A stretch of 16,186 nt of DNA from an uncultured Eubacteriales bacterium (lineage in GTDB: Bacteria; Bacillota; Clostridia; Oscillospirales; CAG-272). The stretch is taken from contig CAKSJC010000016.1 of NCBI GenBank assembly GCA_934462885.1, forward strand, positions 1 through 16,186, given 5' to 3'. Positions 6,798 through 14,341 of this stretch are shown in pieces; position 1 is the first letter of the stretch; each line of letters opens with the position of its first letter. The position numbers were made by a program, and so were the translations under genes. The notes below the pieces were generated by a model, which had not been told where the DNA came from, made no database searches, and worked only from the letters and a program-made list of their open reading frames with translations.

Positions 6798-8882
6798 ACT
6801 GAACGAGATAAAAAAACGAAAAAAAATTTCTTGTCATCTTTTATAAGATCCAGTTTGATCCTATCTCTTCTTGATAAATTTACTCTTAAAATATATACTG
6901 CGCTTCAAAACGGATTTTTTGGGTACATCTTCACCTCATATAATTCTTCGCAGATCAATATTTTTAAGTTGAAAAAGAAAGACCCAAAGAGAATAGGTCA
7001 TTTCCGTGAACTCAGGTACGGTTTGTGCAGGCGGATGGAAAACGCCATGATCCCGAATCTGATAAAACAACTCACATCGTTTCTTTTGTCCTGCCGTACG
7101 AAAATGTACGGAATATTCCTTGTTTCACTTGGAATCTACACGCTGCTCACATCGCTTGTGGTTTGTCTGAGAAACGATTCGTTTTCGTTATTCCTCGACA
7201 ATATGAATGTTTTGGCGTCAGTTGTTATAATTGTTTCTTCTATCCCGCTTATTTTGTCAAAAAGAACATTCGGCGACGCTTTGAAGAATTCTTACATCGG
7301 AAAGCTGATTCTTAAGATCACAAACTTTTCGTTTGAGGAGATACCGAAAGAAAAAGTCAGCGATAAAGCAAGTATTGCGTTTGCCGCCGGTATCGTATGC
7401 GGTGTTCTGACATATAAAATCTCTCTGTTCAAAATATTTTTGTGTGCAGCGGCGCTTGTTTGGGCGTATCTTGTGATAATAAAGCCGGAGATCGGAGTGA
7501 TGACGCTCTTTTTCGCAATGCCTATGCTTCCGACTATGCTCCTCGCCGCAATAGTAATTTATACTTCGATTTCATATGCGCTGAAACTGTTCAGAGGCAA
7601 GAGGATATTTAAGTTTGAAGCTTCCGACGCTATGGCTCTTGTGTTTTCATTCCTTGTCCTTTGCGGTGGCTTGTTTTCGCTTTCGTCAGCGTCAATAAAG
7701 CCGTCGCTTCTGATGGTTTGTCTCATAATGTCGTATTTTTTGACCGTTGGACTTATAACAAGCAGAGAATGGCTTGTCAGATGTTCGTCTGCGGCGGTTA
7801 TATCCGGAGTTCTTATCTCTCTCTACGGTTTAGCTATTTACTTTACCGGCGGAGGATATTCTTCAAAAGCGTGGCTTGACAGTGAGATGTTCTCATCTAT
7901 CGGAAGACGTGCCGTGGCAACTCTTGAAAACCCCAATATGTTGGGCGAATACCTTATTCTCATTATTCCGATAGCTCTCGGCATGCTTTTTGGCAGAGGT
8001 GAAGGAATGAGACGCATTTCGGCATTTTTCTCGCTGGGTGTGCTTGGCGTATGTCTGATATTGACATGGAGCCGTGGCGCGTGGCTCGGACTCATATTCG
8101 GCGTTCTTCTTTTCCTTCTTATGTGGAACAGACGCTCGATTTGGATCATCTTTGCCGGTATAGCGTCGCTTCCGCTGATGATGACCGTACTTCCTTCATC
8201 AATTGTTTCTCGCTTTACGAGTATAGGAAACATGGCTGACTCGTCAACCTCTTACAGGGTTCATATATGGCGAGCAACAGTAAATATGATATCCGATAAC
8301 GTTTTTTCGGGGATCGGAGTCGGGGAGGGCGCTTGGAATAAGCTTTACCCGCTCTATGCTTTCCAAGGCGTCGAAACGGCTCCTCATTCTCATAATCTGT
8401 ATCTTCAGATATGGCTTGAGATCGGTATAGTCGGATTTCTTGCCTTTCTTGTATTTATTTTCCTTATATATCAGTCAGGTTTTTCTTTATTTTCTAAACT
8501 GTCAGACAGCGCTTTTATTACCTCTCTTGATATTACACCGTCGGTGCAGCTTTATTCAGATAAAGTGTCGGGGGGCGACAGAAACAAAAAGATCAAGCGT
8601 GCAAAAAATCAACTACGTATATCGACGGCGGCTCCTTTGTGCGGACTGTTTGCCGTTTTGGTGCAGGGAATGACAGATTACTCTTGGTACAATTACCGTC
8701 TTTTCCTTATGTTCTGGCTTGTTTGCGGTCTTGCTGTCTCATACGCAAGAAACGGACTTAATATGATAAATGACCGTCAAGCATTCGAATGTATCGGAAC
8801 AAGCTGTGATGCCGAGATAGAAATAAGCAATAAAGAAGGAAAAACAAAGAAAAAATATAATGGAGTAAGTCAAAATGAATAA
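6795..8882 (+). CDS. O-antigen ligase/polymerase-family membrane protein (Wzy_C type)
   Basis: A 695-residue polytopic membrane protein of the O-antigen ligase/Wzy superfamily, which in general transfers or polymerises undecaprenyl-linked glycans on the outer face of the membrane. After a basic, cytoplasm-like N-terminus there are many hydrophobic segments. The family core lies in the second half: TWSRGAWLGL (about 424-433), then a long extracytoplasmic loop with RVHIWRA and GIGVGEGAW (about 506-514), and HSHNLYLQIWLEIG (531-544), whose histidines match the conserved region of WaaL-like enzymes. It is larger than typical ligases (about 400-450 residues) because of an N-terminal extension of roughly 200 residues and a soluble insert near 560-610. 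In a Gram-positive it probably ligates or polymerises a wall-linked polymer. It overlaps the next gene by 8 bases. Confidence 0.85.
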   Translation: MTERDKKTKKNFLSSFIRSSLILSLLDKFTLKIYTALQNGFFGYIFTSYNSSQINIFKLKKKDPKRIGHFRELRYGLCRRMENAMIPNLIKQLTSFLLSCRTKMYGIFLVSLGIYTLLTSLVVCLRNDSFSLFLDNMNVLASVVIIVSSIPLILSKRTFGDALKNSYIGKLILKITNFSFEEIPKEKVSDKASIAFAAGIVCGVLTYKISLFKIFLCAAALVWAYLVIIKPEIGVMTLFFAMPMLPTMLLAAIVIYTSISYALKLFRGKRIFKFEASDAMALVFSFLVLCGGLFSLSSASIKPSLLMVCLIMSYFLTVGLITSREWLVRCSSAAVISGVLISLYGLAIYFTGGGYSSKAWLDSEMFSSIGRRAVATLENPNMLGEYLILIIPIALGMLFGRGEGMRRISAFFSLGVLGVCLILTWSRGAWLGLIFGVLLFLLMWNRRSIWIIFAGIASLPLMMTVLPSSIVSRFTSIGNMADSSTSYRVHIWRATVNMISDNVFSGIGVGEGAWNKLYPLYAFQGVETAPHSHNLYLQIWLEIGIVGFLAFLVFIFLIYQSGFSLFSKLSDSAFITSLDITPSVQLYSDKVSGGDRNKKIKRAKNQLRISTAAPLCGLFAVLVQGMTDYSWYNYRLFLMFWLVCGLAVSYARNGLNMINDRQAFECIGTSCDAEIEISNKEGKTKKKYNGVSQNE

Positions 8883-9366
8883 AAAGAAAATACGGTTTAA
8901 TCTTATTGACGCTATTCTTTTGCTTCTTGTCGCCGCAGTGGCTTTTATAGTGCTTTATGTTTTTGTTTTCAGCGCGAAGGACACTTCTACATCGCAAACA
9001 ATTTACCGAAATATCAAGTATGTTGTCGAAGTTCAGAATGTTGATGAAGAGTGTGAAAATCTCGTAAAAGCGGGGCAGAGCGTTCAGGATGCAATTGAGC
9101 GGAAAAATCTCGGAAAAGTAAGCGGAGTTCAGGCAGTTCCGTTCAGAAAAGTGACGTTTAACTATAATACGGGAAAAGAAACTGTCGCTGAAGTCGACGG
9201 AAAAATCACATTAAAAATCACGATATCCGTTCAGGCGGCAGAAACGGAAAGAGCTTTCACTTCCGACGGAGCTGTTATAAGAATCGGTGAAAAGTACAGC
9301 CTTGTTCTTCCGGATATGTATTGTGTTGGTTACTGTACGGCAATTATAGATGATTCCAATAATTGA
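8875..9366 (+). CDS. DUF4330-like membrane-anchored protein 1
   Basis: A 163-residue protein with a short basic N-terminus (MNKKKIRFN), one membrane helix (about 10-33) and a beta-rich extracytoplasmic domain, the arrangement of DUF4330 proteins. The domain has repeated hydrophobic strands (KYVVEVQNV, KITLKITISV) and ends with the CVGYCTAII segment. Function is not established for the family, as far as I know. Its ATG lies inside the end of the ligase gene (8-base overlap) with GGAG about 9 nt upstream, so the two should be translated together. A second, diverged relative closes the operon at 11413-11934. A structural or chaperone-like part in polymer assembly is plausible but only inferred from context. 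Confidence 0.72.
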   Translation: MNKKKIRFNLIDAILLLLVAAVAFIVLYVFVFSAKDTSTSQTIYRNIKYVVEVQNVDEECENLVKAGQSVQDAIERKNLGKVSGVQAVPFRKVTFNYNTGKETVAEVDGKITLKITISVQAAETERAFTSDGAVIRIGEKYSLVLPDMYCVGYCTAIIDDSNN

Positions 9367-9386
9367 TAGGAGCAGGTAAAAGTAAA

Positions 9387-10595
9387 ATGATAACAGGTCT
9401 TATTTACGGTTTAGTCGCAACTATCTGCGCAATGCTCTTAGCTTACAGCACCACTCCTCCGGTAAGAGTTCTTGCATATAAGATTGGAGCGGTTGATGTT
9501 CCGCTTGACTCAAGAAGAATACACAAAAAACCAATCCCCCGCATAGGAGGCTTAGCGATCTTCTTGGCGTTCACTGTGTCGACAGCGCTTCTTTGCACGC
9601 CGAGCAATACTCTTGTAACCATATGGATAGGCGGCGGAGTTCTCGTTATTCTCGGAATTCTTGACGATATTTTCAGACTCAACGCTTGGCTTAAGCTTTT
9701 AATACAGCTTGCAGTATCAGGTTTTGCTGTATTTAACGGATGTGTTATCGATCATATAAGTTTAGGCGGAGAATATATTCATTTCGGGATGTGGGGCATA
9801 CCGCTTTCGATGCTGTGGATAGCGGGACTCACGAACGCAATAAACTTTATTGACGGACTTGACGGACTAGCCTGCGGAGTTTCCGCGATATCGTCACTCT
9901 CTCTCTTGTTTGTAGTGCTTTTACAGGGGGACTACGCGAGCGCACTTCTGTTTGCGATACTTTTTGGCTCATGCATTGGTTTTCTTCCGTATAATTCAAA
10001 TCCTGCAAGAATCTTCATGGGAGACACCGGAGCGCTTTTTTTGGGATTCTCTTTGGCGGTTCTTTCGGTACAGGGCGTGTTCAAACTTCATGCGGTACTT
10101 TCATTTATAGTTCCGCTTACGGTTTTTGCGCTTCCCATTTTTGACGCTTCGTTTGCGATATTCAGAAGACTGCTGTCGGGTAAAAGTCCGTTTGCGGCAG
10201 ACCGTGGACACATTCATCACAGACTTATTGACGCCGGTTTTTCTCAAAAAGAATCCGTAAAAATACTGTACGCAATATGCGGTATTCTCGGACTTGTCGC
10301 CGTGTTCTGCACCGAGGCAATGTTCAGTACGATGAAAGAAGTAAAGTCGGCTTGTATAGCGATTATAGCGCTGATCCTTTTTGCCGTAAACTTCCTTATA
10401 ATGAAAAATCCTAATCTCAGGAAGCATTCCGGACTTACACCTGACGATATTACCGTAGATGAATATATAAACGAGCTTGGTGAAGAAAAAGCAAAAATTA
10501 TTGAAGCGCACAATACTGAATCTCACGCTAAGAAAGAAGAAAACATAACGGATAAAGTTTCTGAAAGCGATGAAAAAAACAAAAAACAAAAATAA
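9387..10595 (+). CDS. TagO/WecA-family undecaprenyl-phosphate sugar-1-phosphate transferase
   Basis: This 402-residue polytopic enzyme belongs to the MraY/WecA/TagO family. Such enzymes move a sugar phosphate (usually GlcNAc-1-P from UDP-GlcNAc) onto undecaprenyl phosphate at the inner membrane face, starting a teichoic acid or other surface polymer. Family motifs are complete: HKKPIPRIGG (about 46-55), LDDIF with the paired Asp (93-94), NFIDGLDGLA (153-162), FMGDTG (210-215) and the RGHIHHRL histidine motif (273-280), which separates WecA/TagO types from MraY. A charged cytoplasmic tail of about 60 residues, rich in Lys and Glu, extends the C-terminus. The frame is open to a TTG at 9363, but the ATG at 9387 gives the usual N-terminus and has AGCAGG 10 nt upstream. 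The next gene overlaps its 3' end by 26 bases. Confidence 0.9.
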   Translation: MITGLIYGLVATICAMLLAYSTTPPVRVLAYKIGAVDVPLDSRRIHKKPIPRIGGLAIFLAFTVSTALLCTPSNTLVTIWIGGGVLVILGILDDIFRLNAWLKLLIQLAVSGFAVFNGCVIDHISLGGEYIHFGMWGIPLSMLWIAGLTNAINFIDGLDGLACGVSAISSLSLLFVVLLQGDYASALLFAILFGSCIGFLPYNSNPARIFMGDTGALFLGFSLAVLSVQGVFKLHAVLSFIVPLTVFALPIFDASFAIFRRLLSGKSPFAADRGHIHHRLIDAGFSQKESVKILYAICGILGLVAVFCTEAMFSTMKEVKSACIAIIALILFAVNFLIMKNPNLRKHSGLTPDDITVDEYINELGEEKAKIIEAHNTESHAKKEENITDKVSESDEKNKKQK

Positions 10596-11379
10596 AATCT
10601 ATGGAGAGAAACAAATCTCTAAGGTAGGAAAAAATACGAAAGAAAAACCGAAAATGTCATACGGTATGATTGTAACGGTTATCGTTATTGTATTGGGTTT
10701 ATGCTTGGTGTTTTTTTTCACAAAAGAAGTAGTTTTGTCATTTGTAAAAAGAGACGAAGGAAATCTGAAAGCCGTGAACGGGTCGCAGAGTTTTGTCGAT
10801 GTCGCATATGTCGGAGCTGAAACGGAAATGTACTATATCGATCAAAGCGACGACGTCGAGCAAGTGTTTTCATCTTTGAAAGAATATGATTCTTATGTCA
10901 GAGCGTACAGAATAATTTACACATATGAAAGTTCGTTCAGCCTTGAGAGAGTTGTATTAACCAAGAATGACAGCAGATTCAAAATTGATTCGTCGTCAAA
11001 GCTTGTTATATCCGACGGAGAAAAACTCTATATAAAAATGGGTTCACATGAGATTGTGCGAGACATTCAGAGCACATCATTCGGAGATGAATCCGGAACG
11101 ACTTCACTTGAAAAACTGAAGTCGCTATACGCTGACGGCAAGCTGGAAATATGTTTTTCAGATGACGAAAAATCGATACTCGCACAGTATGACGACGAAA
11201 AAAACGGTATTTTATATGAGTATGAAATATCCCCGGAAAGCGGAATCATACTTACCGAAAAGTCATATTACAGAGGAACTCTTTATAGGACCGTATCCAC
11301 GGATTACGTAAATATTTTCGGAGCCGATAAACTTTCACACGACTTTTTCAATATCAACCCAGAAAAAACAGAAAAATAA
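10570..11379 (+). CDS. Unrecognised membrane-anchored extracytoplasmic protein
   Basis: A 269-residue protein that I cannot assign to a named family. It has a very basic N-terminus (lysine-rich residues 1-28), one membrane helix at about 32-55 and an acidic extracytoplasmic domain. That domain alternates short beta-strand-like stretches (YRIIYTYESSFSLERVVLT, KLVISDGEKLYIKM, GILYEYEISPESGIILTEK). The phrase YEYEISPESGIILTEKSYYRGTLYRTVS recalls LolA/RseB-type half-barrel domains that bind lipid or peptide, but this is a weak impression. The ATG at 10570 lies inside the end of the TagO-like gene with only a poor ribosome binding site, consistent with coupling; Met29 (10654) is a possible alternative and would keep the helix. 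Its position in the envelope operon suggests a role in handling a lipid-linked polymer. Confidence 0.62.
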   Translation: MKKTKNKNKIYGEKQISKVGKNTKEKPKMSYGMIVTVIVIVLGLCLVFFFTKEVVLSFVKRDEGNLKAVNGSQSFVDVAYVGAETEMYYIDQSDDVEQVFSSLKEYDSYVRAYRIIYTYESSFSLERVVLTKNDSRFKIDSSSKLVISDGEKLYIKMGSHEIVRDIQSTSFGDESGTTSLEKLKSLYADGKLEICFSDDEKSILAQYDDEKNGILYEYEISPESGIILTEKSYYRGTLYRTVSTDYVNIFGADKLSHDFFNINPEKTEK

Positions 11380-11412
11380 AAAACATCCAATCTTTTGGCG
11401 CACGGAGGAGTT

Positions 11413-11934
11413 ATGAACGAAAATAAAGAAATGAAAAAAAAGCGCTTGGGCGCACTTGATATTTTTATTATCATTGCAATAGCGGCAGCTGTCATAAGTG
11501 TTGGGGTTCGAATGTTTACGACAGGTACGTCCGATCTTGCCGAGGGAGTACAACTTGACGAATATATAGTATATTTTGATGTTTACGGAATACGCGATTC
11601 CTCAGCGAAGAACAACTTAAAAGGCGGAGAGAAATTCTATCTTAAAGAATCTGACGAAAATTTTGGAACTATGCTTGAAAATATTACAATAAAAGACGCT
11701 GAAAATTATTATGAAATGCCTGACGGATCAATAGTACTTGCGCAGAATAATGCAACCGGTGATCTTTATAAAGTAGATGTTGAAGCGGCAGTTTCCGTAA
11801 GAGGAAAAGTAGACGCAGACGGAAGGTTTCTTTTGAACGGAAACAGATTTTTAGGCGCCGAAAAAGAACTTCAGATTTACAGCAAATATGTCTCTCTGAC
11901 AGTTAAAATAACAGATGTTGTTAAGGCACAGTGA
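11413..11934 (+). CDS. DUF4330-like membrane-anchored protein 2
   Basis: A 173-residue protein with the same plan as the product of 8875-9366: basic N-terminus (MNENKEMKKKRLG), one membrane helix (about 15-33) and a beta-rich outside domain containing YIVYFDVYGIRD, the acidic DLYKVDVEAAVSVRG and a closing YVSLTVKITDVV strand. Sequence similarity to the first copy is low, so they are old paralogs rather than a recent duplication. The reading frame is open to a TTG at 11395, but GGAGGAG (11404-11410) points to the ATG at 11413, although the spacing is short. It is the last gene of the operon; its stop lies only a few bases before the palindromic terminator. The molecular role is unknown. Confidence 0.65.
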   Translation: MNENKEMKKKRLGALDIFIIIAIAAAVISVGVRMFTTGTSDLAEGVQLDEYIVYFDVYGIRDSSAKNNLKGGEKFYLKESDENFGTMLENITIKDAENYYEMPDGSIVLAQNNATGDLYKVDVEAAVSVRGKVDADGRFLLNGNRFLGAEKELQIYSKYVSLTVKITDVVKAQ

Positions 11935-11939
11935 TATGT

Positions 11940-11986
11940 GCGATAAAATAAAAGAACATGCAACGCATGTTCTTTTATTTTATCGC
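11940..11986. terminator. Symmetrical 22-bp palindromic terminator between convergent operons
   Basis: Bases 11940-11961 are the perfect reverse complement of 11965-11986, leaving a 3-nt loop. The GC-bearing core GAACATGC...GCATGTTC is flanked by an A-rich arm and a T-rich arm, so each strand shows a stem followed by U-rich RNA. It therefore serves both the envelope operon (+) and the amidohydrolase-FkbM operon (-). The minus-strand gene's stop (11975-11977) lies inside the stem. Confidence 0.92.
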
Positions 11987-13042
11987 GAAAAGTGACAGAT
12001 CCCACATTGGAACACAAGGTACGCGGCGCACATACAATCTGTGGCGCGGCAGAAGCTCATGCAGGCGCAGTATAAGTTGAAACAAGTCGTCAGTTCTGTG
12101 ATATAAAGAAACAATCATGTTTGGCTCATCGCGTTTTATTACGGAGAGGGCGCCGTCAAGCGCGGCGTTCTCGTCTCCCTCGATGTCAAGCTTTATTAAG
12201 TCTATCTTTTCCGCAGAGCAGAGTGAATCTATTGTGCGGCACGGAACGGTACATTCTTTTGATCTTTTATTTGCGCCGGATATCCCGGCGCCACGGCTCC
12301 CGGATGAAATATAAACCTTGCATCCGTTTTCAGTTCCCAATGCTGCAAACTGAGGGATAACGGAAGCTCTTTTTTCAGTTTCCGAATATTCTTTGAGTTT
12401 TTTATAAGTTTTGGGATCGGCTTCGACTGAGTAGACCCTCTTCGGAAAAAGACAGCCTATGATATCGCGTGTCGTATCTCCGGAAAACGCTCCGCCGTCA
12501 ATGGCGGACGATATGTTAAAATCCGACAGAAGCTCTTTTACTGAGTCGGCAAACGTACTCGTGTTTGAGAGATATTTGAGTTTTCCGCTCAGCCTGAAAT
12601 TGATTGCATCCGAAAATACATCTTTTGACTTTTCATCATTCAAAAGGCTATAAACAGTATCAAATTGGCTGCGGTGTTTTAAAAAGTACGGCATATCAAA
12701 AAGCTCTCCGCCGTATAGAGGAACATCGGGTATTATAAGTTCATGATTTTTGTCAAGTTCATGTATAAAGCTGATGACTTCCGGACGTGTGGTACCGAAA
12801 GCGAGGAGAACTGCTATATTATGTCCGAATTTTTTTATTACTTCGCTATAAGACAAAACGTGGAATCCATAAAAATATCTGTCGCGTACAAAACCGTCGG
12901 AAGCGAATATTCCGGACAGCGATATTCCGTATTTTTCAAGAGCTGAAATTATTTTATCAGCTCCGTTTCCGGTTCCGTACATAAGTATCGGTTTGTCGGT
13001 CGATTTTAAATGTTCCCACAGCGATACATCTTCAAATTTCAT
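11975..13042 (-). CDS. FkbM-family methyltransferase with N-terminal Rossmann-like domain
   Basis: A 355-residue, two-domain protein. The C-terminal half is an FkbM-type S-adenosylmethionine-dependent methyltransferase, a family that often O-methylates sugars, lipids or peptides: motif I AIDGGAFSGDTT (180-191), VYSVEADPKTYKKL (203-216) with the acidic residue for ribose, CRTIDSL and IDLIKLDIEGDE (280-291), then SLYHRTDDL. The N-terminal half begins ILMYGTGNGADKI (20-32), a glycine-rich loop typical of nucleotide-binding Rossmann domains, followed by GIFASDGF and a second strand VLLAFGT. Such an N-terminal domain resembles those beside sugar-modifying enzymes, so a carbohydrate substrate is plausible. 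It starts 2 bp after the amidohydrolase stop and is probably translated by coupling. Its last codons are part of the terminator palindrome. Confidence 0.85.
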   Translation of the reverse strand: MKFEDVSLWEHLKSTDKPILMYGTGNGADKIISALEKYGISLSGIFASDGFVRDRYFYGFHVLSYSEVIKKFGHNIAVLLAFGTTRPEVISFIHELDKNHELIIPDVPLYGGELFDMPYFLKHRSQFDTVYSLLNDEKSKDVFSDAINFRLSGKLKYLSNTSTFADSVKELLSDFNISSAIDGGAFSGDTTRDIIGCLFPKRVYSVEADPKTYKKLKEYSETEKRASVIPQFAALGTENGCKVYISSGSRGAGISGANKRSKECTVPCRTIDSLCSAEKIDLIKLDIEGDENAALDGALSVIKRDEPNMIVSLYHRTDDLFQLILRLHELLPRHRLYVRRVPCVPMWDLSLFAIK

Positions 13043-13044
13043 TA

Positions 13045-13860
13045 TTATTCCTCAATGCCAAGATAATTTGCGGCATTGCTCCAGAGTATTTTTTCACGTA
13101 TATCATCGCTTAAATCAATTTTGAAAAACCGTTCAAGTTCTTCTTTGGTGTTTACGACTGGGTAATCGGTTCCGAACATTATGTTTTCATATCCTAAAGC
13201 GTCGATTATTTCTTTTGCACGTTTCGGAGTCATAGCCCAAAGGGCGCTTGAGGTATCGTACATGATATTTTCGTGCCCGGCAAGAAGCGGGACGGATTCA
13301 TCCCATGATTTATAACCTCCCAAATGTGCCGCTACGGCTTTAAGTCTCGGAAACTCGCGCAGAACGTTCAGAAGCTTGTCTGCCGAAGAATATCTGTACT
13401 GAGGCCTGTTATCTCCCATGTGGAGATATATAGGCATTCCTAACGTTTCGAGTATATCATAAAGAGGAAATAACTTTTTATCGTCTATATTTATACCCTG
13501 AATGTCGGGGTGGATCTTAACGCCTTTCAAACCAAGCGAACGCGTGCGAATAATCTCGCCCTCAAAGTCCGGATAGTCTTGGTGCATTCCAGCAAATCCG
13601 ACTGTCTTAAAGCCGTGTGAACGTGAGAGTTTTGCTAAATCAGCGATAGAAGTGTTGACTTTCTCAACTTGATGGGCATTAGTCGCCACGGAAAAGAGCA
13701 GATAACCGCAGACATTGTTTTCGGCAGCCTGAGATTCAAGGTCGGCGTAAGTTCCTTTTCCCTTGACTTTAAAATCATAGAAATTCCCGAGAGAGATGCA
13801 CGCTTTTGATGCTATCTGCTCGGGGTAAGTGTGCGTATGCACGTCAAAAACTTTAAACAT
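13045..13860 (-). CDS. Metal-dependent amidohydrolase (amidohydrolase_2/TatD-like TIM barrel)
   Basis: A 271-residue cytoplasmic TIM-barrel hydrolase or decarboxylase of the amidohydrolase superfamily (amidohydrolase_2 group). The metal ligands are all visible: FDVHTHT (His8, His10), VKIHPD (His117), YLHMGDN (His147), AAHLGG (His179) and FGTDYP (Asp232). The frame is open to 13977, but that extension would run through the promoter region and into the divergent HIT gene. The ATG at 13860 has AAGGTG about 9 nt upstream and starts at the normal place just before HxH. The substrate cannot be read from sequence; relatives cleave amide, ester or C-C bonds of small cyclic or aromatic molecules. Tight linkage (2 bp) with the FkbM methyltransferase suggests a shared process or only shared expression. 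Confidence 0.85.
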   Translation of the reverse strand: MFKVFDVHTHTYPEQIASKACISLGNFYDFKVKGKGTYADLESQAAENNVCGYLLFSVATNAHQVEKVNTSIADLAKLSRSHGFKTVGFAGMHQDYPDFEGEIIRTRSLGLKGVKIHPDIQGINIDDKKLFPLYDILETLGMPIYLHMGDNRPQYRYSSADKLLNVLREFPRLKAVAAHLGGYKSWDESVPLLAGHENIMYDTSSALWAMTPKRAKEIIDALGYENIMFGTDYPVVNTKEELERFFKIDLSDDIREKILWSNAANYLGIEE

Positions 13861-13873
13861 ATTGTGTTGCACC

Positions 13874-13902
13874 TTGCTTTTCCCGGTTTTATATGATAAA
13901 AT
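13874..13902 (+). promoter_or_regulatory. SigA promoter for the HIT gene
   Basis: TTGCTT (13874-13879) and TAAAAT (13897-13902) lie 17 bp apart, with TG at 13894-13895 giving an extended -10. The expected start near 13909 leaves a leader of about 20 nt, containing AAAGGAG (13914-13920), before the ATG at 13929. Confidence 0.65.
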
Positions 13903-13915
13903 ATTAAAAAAACAA
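13888..13915 (-). promoter_or_regulatory. Possible divergent promoter for amidohydrolase-FkbM
   Basis: On the minus strand TTGTTT (13915-13910) and TATAAA (13893-13888) are 16 bp apart, upstream of the ATG at 13860. It overlaps the HIT promoter, so RNA polymerase could occupy only one of the two at a time. The boxes are less perfect than others in the window. Confidence 0.4.
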
Positions 13916-13928
13916 AGGAGAAATAAAA

Positions 13929-14279
13929 ATGGACTGCATTTTTTGTAAGATAATATCCGGTGATATTCCGTCGTCAAAAGTGTATGAAGATGATTATATG
14001 TATGCTTTTCGTGACATAAACCCTGAAGCGCCGTGCCATGTTCTCGTAATACCTAAAAAGCATATTTCTTCTATGGATGAAGTAACATCCGAAAACAGCG
14101 TATATGTTGCAAAAATATTTGAAAAGATACCTGAAATCGCCAAACTATCCGGTGTAACAAACGGGTACCGTGTAATATCAAATTGCGGACCCGACGCAGG
14201 ACAGTCGGTGCATCACCTTCACTTCCACATAATAGGAGGCGTAAAGCTTCCGCTTCATGTTTTCCCCGAAAAGGAATGA
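13929..14279 (+). CDS. HIT-family nucleotide-binding protein (Hint type)
   Basis: A 116-residue histidine-triad protein of standard length for the Hint branch, which hydrolyses nucleoside phosphoramidates and similar adenylated compounds in the cytoplasm. The triad HLHFHII (96-102) is complete, with His98 expected to form the nucleotidyl intermediate. The N-terminus has CIFC (3-6), which with His45 in the KKH motif and a triad histidine forms the zinc site seen in many bacterial members. GHVLVIPKKH-like sequence is represented here as CHVLVIPKKH (36-45). A good AAAGGAG site lies 8 nt before the ATG. It is a single-gene unit ending at a hairpin shared with the aspartate kinase gene. Assignment is firm; the physiological substrate is not known for most bacterial Hint proteins. 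Confidence 0.94.
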   Translation: MDCIFCKIISGDIPSSKVYEDDYMYAFRDINPEAPCHVLVIPKKHISSMDEVTSENSVYVAKIFEKIPEIAKLSGVTNGYRVISNCGPDAGQSVHHLHFHIIGGVKLPLHVFPEKE

Positions 14280-14304
14280 GTCGATCAATAATTAAGATAA
14301 AATC

Positions 14305-14340
14305 AAAAGAGAGACGATTACAATAAACGCCTCTCTTTTT
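14305..14340. terminator. Bidirectional terminator between HIT and aspartate kinase genes
   Basis: AAAAGAGAG (14305-14313) pairs with CTCTCTTTT (14331-14339), and a further two CG pairs form past a mismatch. The loop is A/T-rich. It is followed on the + strand by TTTTCTTATTTT and on the minus strand by GATTTTATCTT, so it can serve both convergent genes. Confidence 0.75.
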
Positions 14341-14341
14341 C

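Noticed and set aside
13861..13977. N-terminal extension of the amidohydrolase through a Leu/Phe-rich stretch resembling a signal peptide
   Set aside because: It would overlap the start of the HIT gene and both promoters. The apparent hydrophobic stretch comes from A/T-rich intergenic DNA, and the ATG at 13860 has its own ribosome binding site directly before the HxH motif.
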